A stretch of 64,000 nt of DNA from Siphonodentalium dalli (GCA_032622095.1 CP136065.1:36428732-36492731), one strand, 5' to 3'. Positions 30,951 through 45,400 are shown, numbered from the stretch's first letter. The notes: generated from the sequence alone by a model not told the origin. Numbers and translations are program-made.

Positions 30951-32785
30951 GTAGATAAACGTGGTCAGCTGGGTATTTGAACTTTGAACCTGTAAACTAA
31001 AACTCATCTTAGCCCAAACTGTTATTGATCAGCGGTCTTGACATGCAAATCCACAAACATAATACATATTTATGGATGTCTGTCTTTCTAAATGAAAATA
31101 ATTATGAAATTAAGAAAATTAAGTCTCCTCTCGTGATCTTCAGATCGATATCACGAACATGAACTGCAATTTCAACAAAATAGTATCTTACAGAAGTTCT
31201 GGTTGCCGGATAACAGCTTATTTTACATTTGTTTCATGCCTTAAAAGTATAGTAAATGGGATTATAATTTCCAAAGAGTTGACAAGTGTCACAATAACCT
31301 CTTGTACCAAATTTAAAAAAGAAATTCTAGACAGGATTTTGAGAAAATGTAGTCGGTTAAGTATGCCTTATCTTAAGTTGAAAGACATGACATTATTCAA
31401 TCAGTAATTGTAATGTTCTAAACATGTTAACGTTTATATCCTTGATGACAGTACTTCACAGACCATGCTCGCGACAACGCTCGGGAATGATGCCAGTAGG
31501 AAACGATAAAACTGTTGTCTTGTCTTCTATTGTTACTTTTGCTTTTTCTCTATGTTTTCTTATTGACATTTTTTGGAATGCCCAACCGCTTCGCCGAATT
31601 TATCTGTCTCGTATTGCTGTGACACCATTGAAACAGCATCATTGTATATCTCTCAGGTTGAAATGAGAAACAATGTGGCGTTTACTCATTATGCATACCT
31701 CCTTAGGGCCAATTGCAATGGAAATAAGTTCCCACATTGTTTCTATTGCAACTATTAGGAACTGCTGCAGTACAGATGGAAATTGACTAAACTCGCATAC
31801 TGCTATACAGTTCCCAGCATACTGCCGTACACTAAAACGCTACAAAAAAACCTCAGATTTGTAATGACAAATATTCGTAATAGCGGCAACATGTTACATA
31901 CGTATGGACCAGTTGGAACGGCAGGAAAATACACCATGGACAAAACGTATGTAAATATCAATTAATATCTGAGAAAATACACATTAGAATGGAAGACAGC
32001 ATTATTTATATGTGAGTTTTTTAGTTTATTTTTATTTTTCTCGACAACAGCAAATGAGCCGATTTAACTCGTCAGCTGTATGTAATCGGAAATATATGGT
32101 TTATGGAAAATACCATTATATATAATTTCCATGATACTGGGACTGGGAGAGTAATTAGAAACCAACACACTTACCGTGGTGTTGATTCAATTGCGTAATA
32201 TTCCACATTTTCCGATTCCACTTCCGTTCATCGAATGTACATAGTGATAACAGCAACTGTGAAATATTCCAAAGTTACTGAATAGATAATTACCAAATTT
32301 GTTGTCAGCGGGGGTAGTCTAGATAATGTGAAACATGGTGGCTTTAACATGTGGTATAAATGGTAATGCATTAGTGCTAATACGTACGTTCAATATTTTC
32401 AATGCATTATCGACAATGAACACGAGACAAGGAAATTCAGTTGAACAATTATTTCATTCCATTGGCGTGCGTAAGTACACAGCGCCATATCGACTGTTTC
32501 GACAAATGCGAACATCACATTTATATAGATGAATCATAGTTATATAAACAATGAGGGTATAGGCGTCGGTTTATTGTATCAGGTTCCTCTATCCAAACTA
32601 ACATTTCTTGTGAACGACGGACATGCAGACATTATGAGATTTGGAATATTTGTTCAGTGCATTCTCATCGGTTTGTATACTCAATTGCATTCACGTGGTG
32701 TTCTTGTTGTAACACATTTAACCATTTAATAACGGGGGCAGCGCTGGTGCAGCATTCAAAATCATCTGCCTGTGCGTTCTCTGAC

Positions 32786-32930
32786 ATGTGTGAGTCTCCC
32801 ATATGGAGCCTCGCACATATAAGATCATTCCATGGCTTACAAGGTCAAGGAAAATATTGTTAGGTCAATGTATTCTCTAATATATGTGAGACTCCCTATG
32901 GGAGACTCGCATATATAATATAATTAGCAG
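32786..32930. mobile_element. Double-hairpin MITE, member 1 (decayed)
   Basis: Left hairpin GTGTGAGTCTCCCATATGGAGCCTCGCAC (32788), right hairpin TATATGTGAGACTCCCTATGGGAGACTCGCATATA (about 32882-32918), with ATTCCATGGCTTAC between. Matches the layout and sequence of the better preserved element at 49334-49631. Confidence 0.65.
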
Positions 32931-34679
32931 TGTTACCCGGCGTTGCCCATGTTAACGTGATGTGAAACCCTCTGCATGTTGTGGATATTTGGTGGGAATA
33001 GAGAATGCTCTTGCTCAAAGTGTTACACATTTCTCATAAATGATATATACAAATAGCATCACAAAGCATGATTCTTAAACATGGAATATAAGTAGTGGCT
33101 TACCTTGTCAGATCGGAGCGATTGTCATTTTGTTTATCGAGATTATTCCTTCCCACCATTTAAGAAATATTTATTTATTTACAACTGCGTATACTTCAGA
33201 CGTTATAACATGAAACATGAACATCATAAACACATTAGTTCGCAAAAATAAAAGACGACATTTGGGTTACATAGCGATGTATCAATCAATCTAGTGGGTT
33301 AGACTAAGATTTTGAGGACACCTGGTTATCATATCTCCATGAAGATACAGATGTTTTAAAGAAATATCCATATGCTCCTCTGTTCATGGTGCTATATATA
33401 CATACTGGCTAATTAAACTCAGTTTAAAAAACATGTTGCTATGCCAGTATATCAGCTACATGTGCCCGACACAGATCGAGATTTTGAGTTGTTTACGTTA
33501 ATCGATGAGTCTGTTCTAAAAATGAAAGAAATTCTCTGTATCGGGCAGATTTAACCTTGTCAGATGTCTGTATTGGTGTATCCTGAAAAGTCATGTGCCA
33601 CTGACTGCGTTTTCTTTTATCTCAGAAGAAACTATATATTTGACTGTACAGTGACCACTATTTTTGGACAGGCCTTCTATACACTTCCATATCTCTTGAC
33701 AAATTGTAATGTTTTGTGTGGAAACTATATTGAATGGGGCAGACTCAATTGTGTTATAATAAATACATGAGCCATTATAATATGCAATCCTCTGACGGGG
33801 TCAAGGTCCCTCAGTTCGCAAGAATATATGTATCTCTTAAGTAGAGTATGAATATGCTTTAAATGCTTTCTTCTATGCATGTGTTTTTCTAGCTCATGTG
33901 AATGCCCGGATTCCCACCCCCATACAAATATGACAGTTGAGAAGATATAATTGTTCAAGTGACTTAATTAAGTCACCATTTGTCGGGATTGTGTACTTTG
34001 AACGCCAAAAACTTCTTTAAACGATATGAGATGGCCTAGGAGATGACTATATATATATTTGGTGGATATCGGCCAAGAGAACAATCCTATCAATGCTAGT
34101 GAATCTCCGCTCGCCATCCATGACCCAAAAACGACACCAAATGTGATTTAATTCATCGTAGCATTAGAGAAGAACGTGCGTGAATTAGGTGGAAATTAGT
34201 GCTAAATATATTTGTATCAGCTTTGGTGCAACTCCCTTCATGCATGACATGAACAGCGCCACTTTTGACATATCTAAACTACGTCCATTAGACTCACGCA
34301 TGCGTGATATAATGGAGATGATTATGTATATGGTAGGTGGTAATCGGCAGAAAACAAATTCTTATCACAGGTATTACCCCGGCCCATCTCTCACCCAAAC
34401 AGCACCAACTGGCGTGTTTAAATCACACGATTATATTCCTCGTATCATGGAGAAGAATAATATATCAATTTGGTAAAAATCTGCGCTAAAAATTGTTTTT
34501 AATCAATTGTGTCCCCCCCCCCCCCCCTCAGTGCAACCTGACTCGAACGGCGCCATATCTTGGAGGTGATTATGTATAAGTTTGGTGGAAATCGGCTACA
34601 GAACTATTTCATAATTTTGTTGCTGCCCCTAACGCCAACAGAGTCACTTTAGAAAATTTTAACCCGCATTGGTGCCATC

Positions 34680-36008
34680 CAGTGTTCACGCTGTCGGTAG
34701 CCAAATTAGCCAATGGCTAATCTTTTTCGAATTTGGCTAATAAAAATTTAATTTGGCTAAACTTTTTTTTTACCCCAAATGGAGACTGAAAGCATGGAGT
34801 CAGAAAGCTAATTCATAAAAGCGCTCAATAGATCGATATTCAAGACGAAGTTAGGTGACGAAAGTATTTCATTAATTTCGTGCTTATGAAATATCGTTCC
34901 GTAACAGCAAAAGGTAAGCTCTAACATTTAGTGTACAGTAAACATATTTTTATTTCCAAATCTAACATAAATTTTGGCAAGTGGGTTTTCAATTCTGTGA
35001 TGTGAACGATCTAGTCCGAAAATATCGAAAGTGGGAATATATTGCCGACTGTACAAAGGGAAACCCGATCGCGGACAGTACAAAGGGAAACCCGATCGAC
35101 AACTCTATCAACCAAGCGATCACACATTGATATGCAATCATCTTTAGTTTTCACAAGACGGACATTCAAATACGCATGGACATTAAACCGACCGTGGTTG
35201 AATCATGACAATGTGAAGAAAGCAATATTTTGTAAAGTGTGCATTGACGCTGGTATATAAGCAATTTGTTCGTAACAGGCTGTTTTAATCTGGAGAAAAA
35301 TTACGTCATTCTGCACGAAACAGCAAAAGGTTATTATTTTACATTTAATCCCATAATCCCCCATTGTCTGTCTGGTCACTCACGGGACTCCCGCACAATG
35401 CATGTTTATGATGACATTGTATTTATGTCGGTCGAGGTTTATGAGCATAAAGTGTAAGACAATAGCTTAATCAGCCAAATGTGAATCACGACAGATATTT
35501 TGTGGCTATTTGTCGTCAATACCGATACGGACAAAATAATATGCATGCTATTATGACAGATTGTAATTTGATAATGGCGTAACAATATTAAGTTATTAGT
35601 TTCCAGATGTCACTTAGATATTTTCGCAAGGATAAATATTTAATGATTTAAAAAAAGATATTGATATAAAACAAAAAAATAATGACATTAAGAAGGACAA
35701 TCCCGGGTTACCCCCCCCCCAATCACTCTTTCGCATAAAGATTAATAAAATTGTAATAAATGATATATATAAAAATACTTCTAGTTCATAACAATTATTT
35801 AAATTATTGTATATTTTACCTGTGTCTGTTCGATTTTACGTTTTAGTCATTAATTGTGAACCGACCAGAAAACGATGATTTAATTTGGCCACTGTTTTTT
35901 TTAATTTGGCCAAAAAACATTTGGCTAAAGTTTTTTTCATTTGGCTAATGAAATTTTCATTTGGCTAAACTTTTGGCTAAAGTTTTTTTCGGTCCAGCGT
36001 GAACATTG
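34680..36008. mobile_element. Non-autonomous hAT element with 8-bp target duplication
   Basis: 1,329 bp with terminal repeats CAGTGTTCACGCTG at the left and CAGCGTGAACATTG at the right (13 of 14 positions pair). Both sides carry GTGCCATC (34672-34679 and 36009-36016), the 8-bp duplication known for hAT transposons. Near both ends TTTGGCTAA is repeated (about three copies left, six right), resembling subterminal transposase-binding repeats. The interior keeps a short remnant of the transposase N-terminus. Confidence 0.9.
35120..35335 (+). pseudogene. hAT transposase N-terminal remnant (BED/TTF-like zinc finger)
   Basis: Reads RTFKYAWTLNRPWLNHDN then AIFCKVCIDAG, the W-x(n)-RPWL-x(n)-FC-xx-C pattern before the zinc ligands of KIAA1586/TTF-type hAT proteins. 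It continues, after a stop and in the neighbouring register, with FVTG-x-NLEKNYVILHE, the usual next block. The catalytic RNase H-like domain and the dimerisation domain are absent, so the element cannot mobilise itself. Confidence 0.7.
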
Positions 36009-39000
36009 GTGCCATCTCGATTGTACCCCGTGAAGTTATATATAGAACACACACAGACAAACATATATTCGCAAATATATCTCGGCACCAAACGTGGCGT
36101 TTTAACATGCACGATTTGATTCCTCATATCATTTGAGAAGAACGTGCATGAATTTATGGTAATTGGCACTAAACATATTTTTTAAAGTTTTGGTGACCCT
36201 CCCGTCCATATTTCTAACTCAAGCGGCGCCACTTTTGACACCATTAAACCACACGTTTAGACTCATTATGGAGATGAATATATACAAAATTGGTGAAAAT
36301 TTAGGGAGTTTACAAATGCGTATCAAATATAGGGCCCCATATATCTTACCCAAACGGCACCAATTTGGCGTATTTAAACCAGACGATTAGATTCCAGGTA
36401 TCACGGAGAAGATTATGTATCAATATGGTGGAAATCGGCGTTAAACATATTGTTTATCAATTATTGTGTCTTTCTCACCCTCTATGCACCCCTGACTCGA
36501 ATGGCCCACTTTTGACATCTTTATTAGTTTGGTTCTAATCGGCAGCTAAACAAATTATGTGCCCACCCCATCCCACCCCCATCTCGCGCCCAAACGCCAC
36601 CAATATGGCGTCTTTATATCACACGATTAGATTCCTCGTATCATGGATAATAATGTGCATCAATTTGGTGGAAATTGGCGCCAAACATATTGTGTGTCAA
36701 TTTTGTCGCCCCTCTCCCTATCAGTGCATCCCTGACTCGAATGACGCCACTGTTGACAGCTTTAAGTGACACCATTAGACTTCTCATACCATGGGGATGA
36801 TTTTCTATAAGTTTGGTACCAATCGGCGACTAAATCAATTCTTATCAAATTTAGTGACAACCCCCCCCCCCCCCCCCAATCTCTCATCCAAACGACACCA
36901 AGTTGGCGTCTTTAAATCACACAATTAGATTCCTTGTATCATGGAGAAGAATGTGTATAAATTTGGTGGAAATCGGCGCTAAAAATGTTTTTTTCAATTT
37001 TGGTACCCCTCTCCCCTTCCTTGCATCCCTGACTCGAACGGCGCCACTTTAGACATATCTAAACAACACCATTAGATTCCTCATATCATGGGGATGATTA
37101 TATATAAGTTTGGTGGCAATCGGCGATAACAATATTCTGCCCTCCCCCATTTCTGCCCCTGCCAACAACGGCGTAACTTTAGAAAATTCTAACCCGCACC
37201 ATTATCTTTCTCGTAAAAAGTTACCACTGTTTGACCCCTTTGATGCCATTTTGATGGTCCCCTGTGAATTTCTATAGAACATGGACAGACATTCGCAAAT
37301 ATAGATACATATGCATTGGCGCATGGTTATCGCATTTACGAAAACTCCAGTCATGCAAAGGGTTAATAGGCAAGAGCGCTGACAAGTTCGGTGCCAATAT
37401 GTTATTCTGATAGATGTATACCCACGCTCTAAAAATAGATATATGTTGCTATTGGGAAGTATATATGCGAGCATTTGGGCATCTATTCGGTAAGCCTTCT
37501 GGTGGGCAAAACAGCTGCCAACATACGAGCATCAATACTTTCATTTTCCATCTACAGTACCCGGATATTATGTTTATCTAATGATCGATTTATACAGCTT
37601 CAATGGTCATTTTCGCCCACACATAATTGCCGAATTCACATGCTACTTATTGAGAATCGGTGACCGAATTTATCCTTAAAGTAGAGATAAGTAATTATAT
37701 GCATACTATTTTGTGTTCGTGCGACTGCATCGCGAATTAGTCCACTTCATTAAAATTATGGCCAAAATTCCCTGTATGACACTTTTACGTTTCACGATTT
37801 TGTAAAATTTTAATTTGAAGTGGACGATTACAACAGTCGTTTGAATTTGGTCGGTTTTGCTTGATATCTACTACACATTTGGTACTGAGAATCGGCAGTA
37901 CAGAATAACGGCCTGTGTTACTTCAACTAGTTCACGAAAGACTGTCGGACGTGTATCGACATACTGCATTGTAATAAACTGACAATTACTCAATGAAAGT
38001 TATAGATTTCACCAACTTTGTGAAAAAATATTTGGGGCCCAAGGTTTGATCTTTTAGGAAGGGGTGGCTACCAAATCCGTACCGATTGCACTAAAATACG
38101 TCTAAAGAAACTTTCGCTAGAAACGGAATTCAGCAAGGTGCACTGTAATGATGCCCCACGATGTTATGGCCGACTCAGATATGTCACTTACGAACGGAGG
38201 GAGGTCTATACTGACACAAGTTCATGTAACCTGATAGTCTCTGTCTGTATGGTAGAGCTAGTGGGAGGTGGATACATTATATCAGGTACTTAGCACATTT
38301 TGTTACTTTCTGTATAACTGCAGTCAGTTGGAAATTTCCAGCCATATATACATGTAGATACGGGTGTAAGATTGGAAATGTTTAACAAATAAAAATCCTA
38401 AAGTAATGGGCAACTCGTTGGACATCGGCTCCAACTTGTGAACTTTGATTTGCGCAAATAAGCAGACAGGAGTGTTACAGAAAGTTGGAAACAATGGCAG
38501 ACGACAGCTATATATAGCAATCTCCATTTACCAAGCAACTTCTTCGAAAGTCTGTTATCACATGTACAACGCACTGTAATACTATTCCATAACAGCTGGT
38601 CAGCCGTGAGTATGTTAAATCTAAATTATTTTGCAATTCCAGGAACAATTATCTCTCTTTATCAAAGTGTCCAAAAGCAGATTGTGTTGCAGTTGTAAAT
38701 TTATTGATAATATCTGACTCTATTTCCGCATAACACGTGTATATTAAAATTATACGTAAAGGGGAAATTTGAACTCAGCAAACTTACTAGAAGCCTGTGT
38801 CTCAGCGTGAGTCATAATGAATCATCATATCTCTGGGCACAGGTCCATTTCTCTTGGCTTGTCCAATCAGTATGACTGAACGTTGAGACAAAGGAATTCA
38901 GTTGCGAGTATTCCTAGTTCCCCAGATATTGGATATTCTCTTCCACCCGCACTTACATAGAAGTTGTAAAGCATTTTAGCTCCATGACTGCTCGTTTACG

Positions 39001-39281
39001 TGTTTACTTGTATAGAATAAATTTCATCATGTCTAAGAGTTCTTACTTAGGGAAAAGGAAACCTGGGAGTGCTACAGTACTTTTACTTCCATGAAGTGAA
39101 CAATTAGATAGTCGCCGAATCTCATGCATCAGATTGGTCCTTGTTCTAATTGAACTAGCCAACCGATTCGTAGTAACCTGACTCTTTTTACTGTAGTAGT
39201 TTGTATTTATAAGTTTAACACCATACGACGGACAGTATTTAGATCCATAACCATGTAAACGACGCCACTTTCTCTTTTGAG

Positions 39282-39442
39282 GTACGTGTACCGGTGCAGA
39301 ACTTAACCCAGAGAACACGGACCGCCGGGAGTTACGGGAACATCTGTTGGTGAACTACGATCGGAGTCTGAAGCCACACTGTAATACACAAGGTTTAGTA
39401 AACATCACAATTGATGTCGGAATAAGACAGATAATTACGCTG
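39282..39442 (+). CDS. nAChR copy 2, exon 2
   Basis: Acceptor CTTTCTCTTTTGAG after a pyrimidine tract, donor CTG|GTAAGT, 161 nt: two leading nt (phase 1 entry, usual after the signal-peptide exon) then 53 codons. Reads ELREHLLVNYDRSLKPHCN, the N-terminal helix and loop of nAChRs, then [19 protein letters not shown] in frame directly upstream (TTTTGAGG) supports the acceptor. Confidence 0.88.
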
Positions 39443-42400
39443 GTAAGTGATAATATCAATCATTGGTCGTTCAGTTAGTATTTGAGTTGTTAAATGTCGT
39501 TTCAGTACCAATACAAAATCGAGACATTGTGCATTTTATTACCGTGGACAGAACACATGGAGGGTTACTTTCACAACAAATGTATGCCCCATTGCAAAGT
39601 CAAACATATACAAATAAAATAAAATAAATTAAAAATGGAGAAAACGAATAATAAAAAAATAAAACAAAAAATAAAACAAAACAAAAGAAACGGACAACTG
39701 ATGAAATAAAAATCAAACGTAGTAAATAACTGACATACGTAAAGTGACTCAAAAATAGTCCAGTCAGATGGATTTTAGTATTCCACTGCTTTTGTCAATT
39801 TGCGGTGAAAACAAATATGTTTCGGAATAACTCACTCTAGTCAAAGAATTTTGTCTGAACAAAAATTATGTTAGTCCTTCTCTTGTTCATCAAAATAAAG
39901 ACTAGCTTGCCAGATCCATCCATGTAAACAATGGTGGATCTTGACATACATGATGGGGATCGGTAAGACCGAGACACCCGTTCAAATATACACGAGACTA
40001 CCCGGCCCGTGACAACCAACCAAAATAAAGAACGAAATATGATTTTGTTTAAAATAAGAACAAAATATGGGAATATGATATGATATAGATACTTTTAGTT
40101 ATGATACAATGTAACGGAATAGATTGTATGTTATATGAAATATGAACACTATATAAATATAACATTTATGGTAGTACAACAAAAGTACACGAAAACTGAA
40201 CAAATGGTATAGGCTACGTGGTGTTATTATAGCGTCCGCGCACCATAGCTATTCGTACATTCTTAAAACAATAGGTCCTTTGGCGTACCTACGTTGGTAC
40301 CATACTTGTCCCGTGGGGAGTTACATACTATTGGTACTCAGGAGTACCAACATTTTGGTAATGCGGTTAAAGGTACTCTGGCATATCTACATGTATGCAG
40401 GTACTCTGTGGTACCTGTCTATCTAAAATGTAGGCACTCTTGTGTACCTGTCCACGTACCATGGAGTACCAAATATACAGATACTATGTGGAGTACCTCT
40501 CCAGTTACTCTGGCGTACCTGTCCATGAACCGCAGCCACTGCAAATTTAACGATGTGGCATGCTAGATTTCAAATGATGCCATTGCGCTTAAACATCGAA
40601 TTACGTGCAAAACCCCGATCGGTGTTCTTCGAGATCATGTTATCAGTTACGTGGACTCCCTTGTACAGTGCAAATTCAAATAATCCGCATTATATTACAT
40701 TTATTAGTATAGAACCCCGATCGTGTTTGTGTAAAGTAATTCGAGGTTTGATACCTGGATATCAGGATTTCGCCGACAGGATTTCTGCAAACTTTTGCGA
40801 TAAATCGCAAAACAACTTTGTGATCAATCACAAACATCTTTGTGATAACTCAAAAACATTTGCGGTAAATCTCAAACATATTTACGATAACTCACAAACT
40901 ACTCTGTGATTATACTTTGCGATCTATCGCAAAGATGTTTGAGATTTATCACAGATATATATGTATGTGTTGGCACTAAGTGTAAACATTATAAATCAGA
41001 CAGGTCGGGTCAGGATTTACTGACATGTTCCCGGAACGTGGAGTAACATGTGTCTGAAATAATCGGCCAAATTTCCTAATATGTGTGTAATTAAAATAAA
41101 CATAAATCAGACATCTTTAACAGGTCTGAGTGAACCCCTATCGACCAATAATAGCCTGGTCGATGGGTCTTTCACAGCCGGCATGTATATGTAATAAGGG
41201 GAACAAACCTTTGCGATAAATCGCAAAACAGCTTTGCGATAAATCAAACAACTTTGCGATAACTCGCAAACGTTTCCGATTAATCTGAAACAGCTTTAAG
41301 ATAAATCGCAACATGAGAATATTCAAAATAAACACACACAAATATTCAAAATAACAGATTTTCAATAGTCAAGCATGTTAGAGTTCCCTCTCTTACAACA
41401 GTGAGCACTGTGCCAGGAAGACTGATCGGTCTATTGTACTTCAGTTTGTAGATTGCTCAGACCTTTCTTTGTACCCATCATAAATATCGCGCAAATATTA
41501 TGTAATTGTCAGGTTCGTACGCTGTGTTGTGTAAAAAAAGCCATATTATGTTACAGAACTGTTGTACAGTACGTAAATAGTGTGTGATAAGCAAAATACT
41601 CAACAATGGGAAGACCCCACTAATGAACTTGGATTAATTAAAACTGATACCATGTTATTTGCAACATGCTCACTAATCCTTGCCACAATATTTCGGTGTT
41701 GAATGTGTCACCGCGAATCACTCTCCCAAAATAAAAATCGACACGGTGTTGAGTGTTTTGCTTAGCGTACACTCTCTACGTGCTTTACCGTTATACAAAG
41801 AAACGCCGAACTCATACAAAGAGAGTTTGATGTATTTAATGTATGACTACATTGAACCACAGTGAATGGTATCGCCTGATCACCAGAGCCATGTATTGTA
41901 GCATTGCACGAATATGGTTTCTAATTATGGAAAAGGTTATTTCCTAGAGAAGCGAATCGTTGAGAATGAAAGCCACACATGTTTCTATAAGAACATGAAG
42001 CATCCAACGCATTGGTCCGTGTAGAAAGATATGCTCTAATTAATCGATACCCTTAACGACGTTAACCACCAATTAGACCCTATGTGCATACAATGTTTAT
42101 ATGTTATTATTAAAGTCAAAATTATAACCACCACAGAGAATGTATACGTCTTGCATCGTGCGACACTGTATTGACGATGCAATTGCGAATGTCTGTCAGT
42201 GACAACTTCAAATGTTGAATAAACCGTAAACAAATTATTAATTGAAATATTGTTTTGTGTATAGCCATCATGTGAAAAATTAGTGCGGAGTACGGCGGTC
42301 GCAGCCAATATTACTAGTACCTATTACTAGTACTTGACCATGGTTGAATGGCGATACAACCGCTGTCATTAACGCCATACAACCTTGTTAAAGGGGTTGG

Positions 42401-45400
42401 TTAATTAGAGCATAGCTTCAGTAGGGTTGCAGTGAAGAAAGTCAACTTCTAATAATAGCTTGTGACTAATATTCGGTGATATTGGGTGTCCCATAATTGG
42501 ATCCGTGACTCCGAGAGTATCCGTCATTCAATACGTATATTACAACAATATCACAGCGTCGCCGAAGGTTCGATCAAAACAATAGCAGACTCCGTAACTG
42601 GGCGATATATTATGGCGGCATGGTTCTCAACTCATGTTTCGATGAAACTTGATTAATATGATGCATCCGTCCTTTGTAATATGTGTACATGCACTTGTAA
42701 GTTGTAGTCAACTAACTTGTGACTGACTCACCATGAGTCATGCCTAATATATGACGTCAATTAATTAATTTCTACTAATTTCTACATTGTTGTATTTGTC
42801 TCGTAGTCGTAGTCACCAGTGTTCGACTCTTCTGAATTATTCTGGTGGTTTATAATTTTGTGGAACTTAAGTAACTGTGTTTTGAAATTCACAACACTGT
42901 CGCGTCAAGTGTAGCCTGTTTCAGTTGGTCAGATCACTGCAGATTGCTGCTTTCAGCTGCGGCGAAGAAATTTATTAATGATTAGCCATCGGTCGATTTT
43001 CGGGGATTATAGCATCTTGTCCGGTTCACATACAAACATAATCCAGACAGTGCTCACAATGTTCCAGATTTATCAGAAGCAAGTGAGGTCAAATTTCACA
43101 CAAAAAATATGCTGAGAAATTTTAACACTTCCGTATTCTTAAATACCACCCAGTCAACGTACATACTTAGGGACACTCTATAAAGTTTAGGCCGAGGTCG
43201 AGGATGGATCCAACGTAAAATGCTTTTTGTTGTATGTCTTCTCCGTTCTTATATATTGTAAAACATGCAATAAAATGTGTAAGCCGGCTATTATAGTGTG
43301 TTTTCTCCGTTGTTATACGTGGTAAAAACACAATCGCCTGAATCGGACGCCGCCATTTCCCCTTTCATTGTTAAAATATATCGTGCACCACGTGATCGCA
43401 ACATCCAATCGGCTTGGGTCACCTATTTGGTTATGATACAGTACCAAAAGCGCGTTGAAATTTTTATCCTATATAATAACTAATGATGGATAATACCAAA
43501 CGCTTTGGTTCTGAAACCAGTATAGGTACCCTGGAGTATATAAACGAATTATCATAGCTGTGAGTGTATCATAACACAATGGGGATGCTCCAACCTCCCA
43601 GACTAACTGTGAGCAAATCAAACCTCTGGTCTGTGTTGTAGTCAACTAACATTCGGATGTTGGTATCAGGAGTTGTTCGCTGGTATAGCCTAAGGCCTCG
43701 AAGGCATCCCTGATATGAGCCGTTGCAAGCAGGTGAAAGGCTATAATCTGTTTGACATAGTCGCCAACAGGCCCTTCGTCGCTGTATGCCACTTTCTAGA
43801 CACTCTTAGGAACGAAGACATTGTATTCCTCAAACCTACCTTTTGAAGTTACGTCGACCAATATTAAACAGTAAATCACATATCTGAATCTGAAAAAAAC
43901 TGTCCACATTAAGCAATTACATAAATAAACCCAGTAATGTTTTCGTGTCTTAATATATGAATTGCATATTTCGAAGGAAATAGAAAGAAAAACATGGGAA
44001 TGTAAAACAAATATTTAATCAAAACGTGGAACCAGTCCCTGAAAATCGGTACAACCAGTCTCAAATTAAGCCCGGTGTAACTGGTGGCCCGGCTTCCTTC
44101 CCGTTGTAGTCCAACAATATTAGTCACCAATATTTGATTTGAAATACTGTGTTGGTACGCTTCCATCTTAGTATTTTGCACTAATTGAAATTTCTCAATA
44201 ATTATCTCTTCAATAGTTTATTGTGTCATGTTTTGTTTCCAGGACGAACCGTCGCAGCAATTGAAGCAAAATGTATGGATGAGAATGGTAAGATGCGTTA
44301 GGTTTCTAGGCATATCGAACATCATAAACCCGACCACTAACTTCAGGGCTGATTTATTCCCGAACAAAATAACGCGCGAGATACCCAATAATTGCTGACC
44401 TGAATAACACTCGAACACACTAAGCACGAACCATCTACCCGAACCATACACACTGAATGATTTAAACCACTATCGTCTCGAGCCCACCGAGCATCGAGCC
44501 ATGATACAAATATTTTTTAGTTTCTAGGTATATAAAACCCACAGTTTCATGATTATTCTCGCGGAAGTCCACAAATGTGGGTAAACTGTCGCCGGTAGCA
44601 ATGGTCTTATCGAGTAATCAATTAGAAAAACCCTGCATGGAGTTTGCTAGAGTTCATTTGCCATAAATCAAATATTGTTGCCTTCGTCTGAGCTGTGGAT
44701 TTCCCATATCAACGAACACGCGAAATAACTATCTCAAGAGAATAGCTTCTGCTGAACACACATGTCCCCAATAGCAACTAACTATAGTTCCCGTATCTAA
44801 TAATACCAACTCAACTAGTACCACGGCACACTATAACTCTCGAACCCTTACTTGTATTATGTTTGTTTGATATATTAATGTAACCCACCAACTACCGATA
44901 CCACTTACTCCCGAACCCACTATATCTCAGTTATGTACATGTAATGTACCACCACATAGGCCTTTGTTCCGTGCCAATCCCCAGAACTTTGGCACTGCCT
45001 CGAGTATTTGTATGGTTGCGTCTGTCAATGTGTTTTATCATTGTAGTACTGGAACGATTGCCGTCTGAAGTGGAACACGAGTGAATTTGCCATATACAAA
45101 CTAGCATTGCCTTCGTCTGAGTTGTGGGTACCAGACATCACTCTATATGACAGGTGAGATAATCCAATAGGCTGCTAATCTTCACCGTGATATCATTGCG
45201 AAATACGGCCGCCTAACACGTTTATGAATGTCCTAAACTGATGCTGAGATGAATTGTCCACCCTCACACAACTCTATAATTACCTTACAGCTAGCAATTA
45301 AAAAGACTTAATGCTTGACTTGAATGAACTAACTTGAACATGAGTTGAATCTTAACAAAAATCCGAATGTTGACAATGTCATCTAGTACACTCACAGGTT

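Larger units (their letters stand above)
34010..37205. repeat. Degenerate 150-180-bp tandem repeat
   Basis: Units share ATTAGATTCCTC-TATCATGG, GATGATTATATATAAGTTTGGTGG, AAATCGGCG and CCCTGACTCGAACGGCGCCACTTT, recurring about ten times. C-tracts of 10-15 nt occur at 34514 and 36861. The array is interrupted at 34680-36008 by a hAT element. No coding sequence. Confidence 0.8.
26524..39281. other. Interval between copy 1 stop and copy 2 exon 2
   Basis: 12.8 kb that should contain the copy 2 promoter and signal-peptide exon. I could not identify that exon: no candidate ATG with a hydrophobic leader and a phase 1 donor was convincing. The interval holds the 39-bp minisatellite, an ACCC palindrome cluster, a dispersed repeat shared with copy 2 intron 2, a fold-back MITE, and a degenerate tandem repeat interrupted by a hAT element. 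Stretches 27600-29500, 31000-32750 and 37250-39280 show nothing recognisable. Confidence 0.6.
39443..44242. other. Copy 2 intron 2
   Basis: Ends align with copy 1 intron 2 (39443-40250 with 70-960; 43570-44242 with 1020-1625). The middle, about 40255-43565, is only in copy 2 and holds the GGTAC cluster, the TTTGCGAT hairpin arrays and the dispersed repeat member 2. 41330-42700 shows nothing recognisable. Confidence 0.7.

Noticed and set aside
38262-38294. ATGGTAGAG... with a phase 1 GTACTT donor as copy 2 signal-peptide exon
   Set aside because: Too short, Gly-rich rather than a hydrophobic leader, weak donor; no support.
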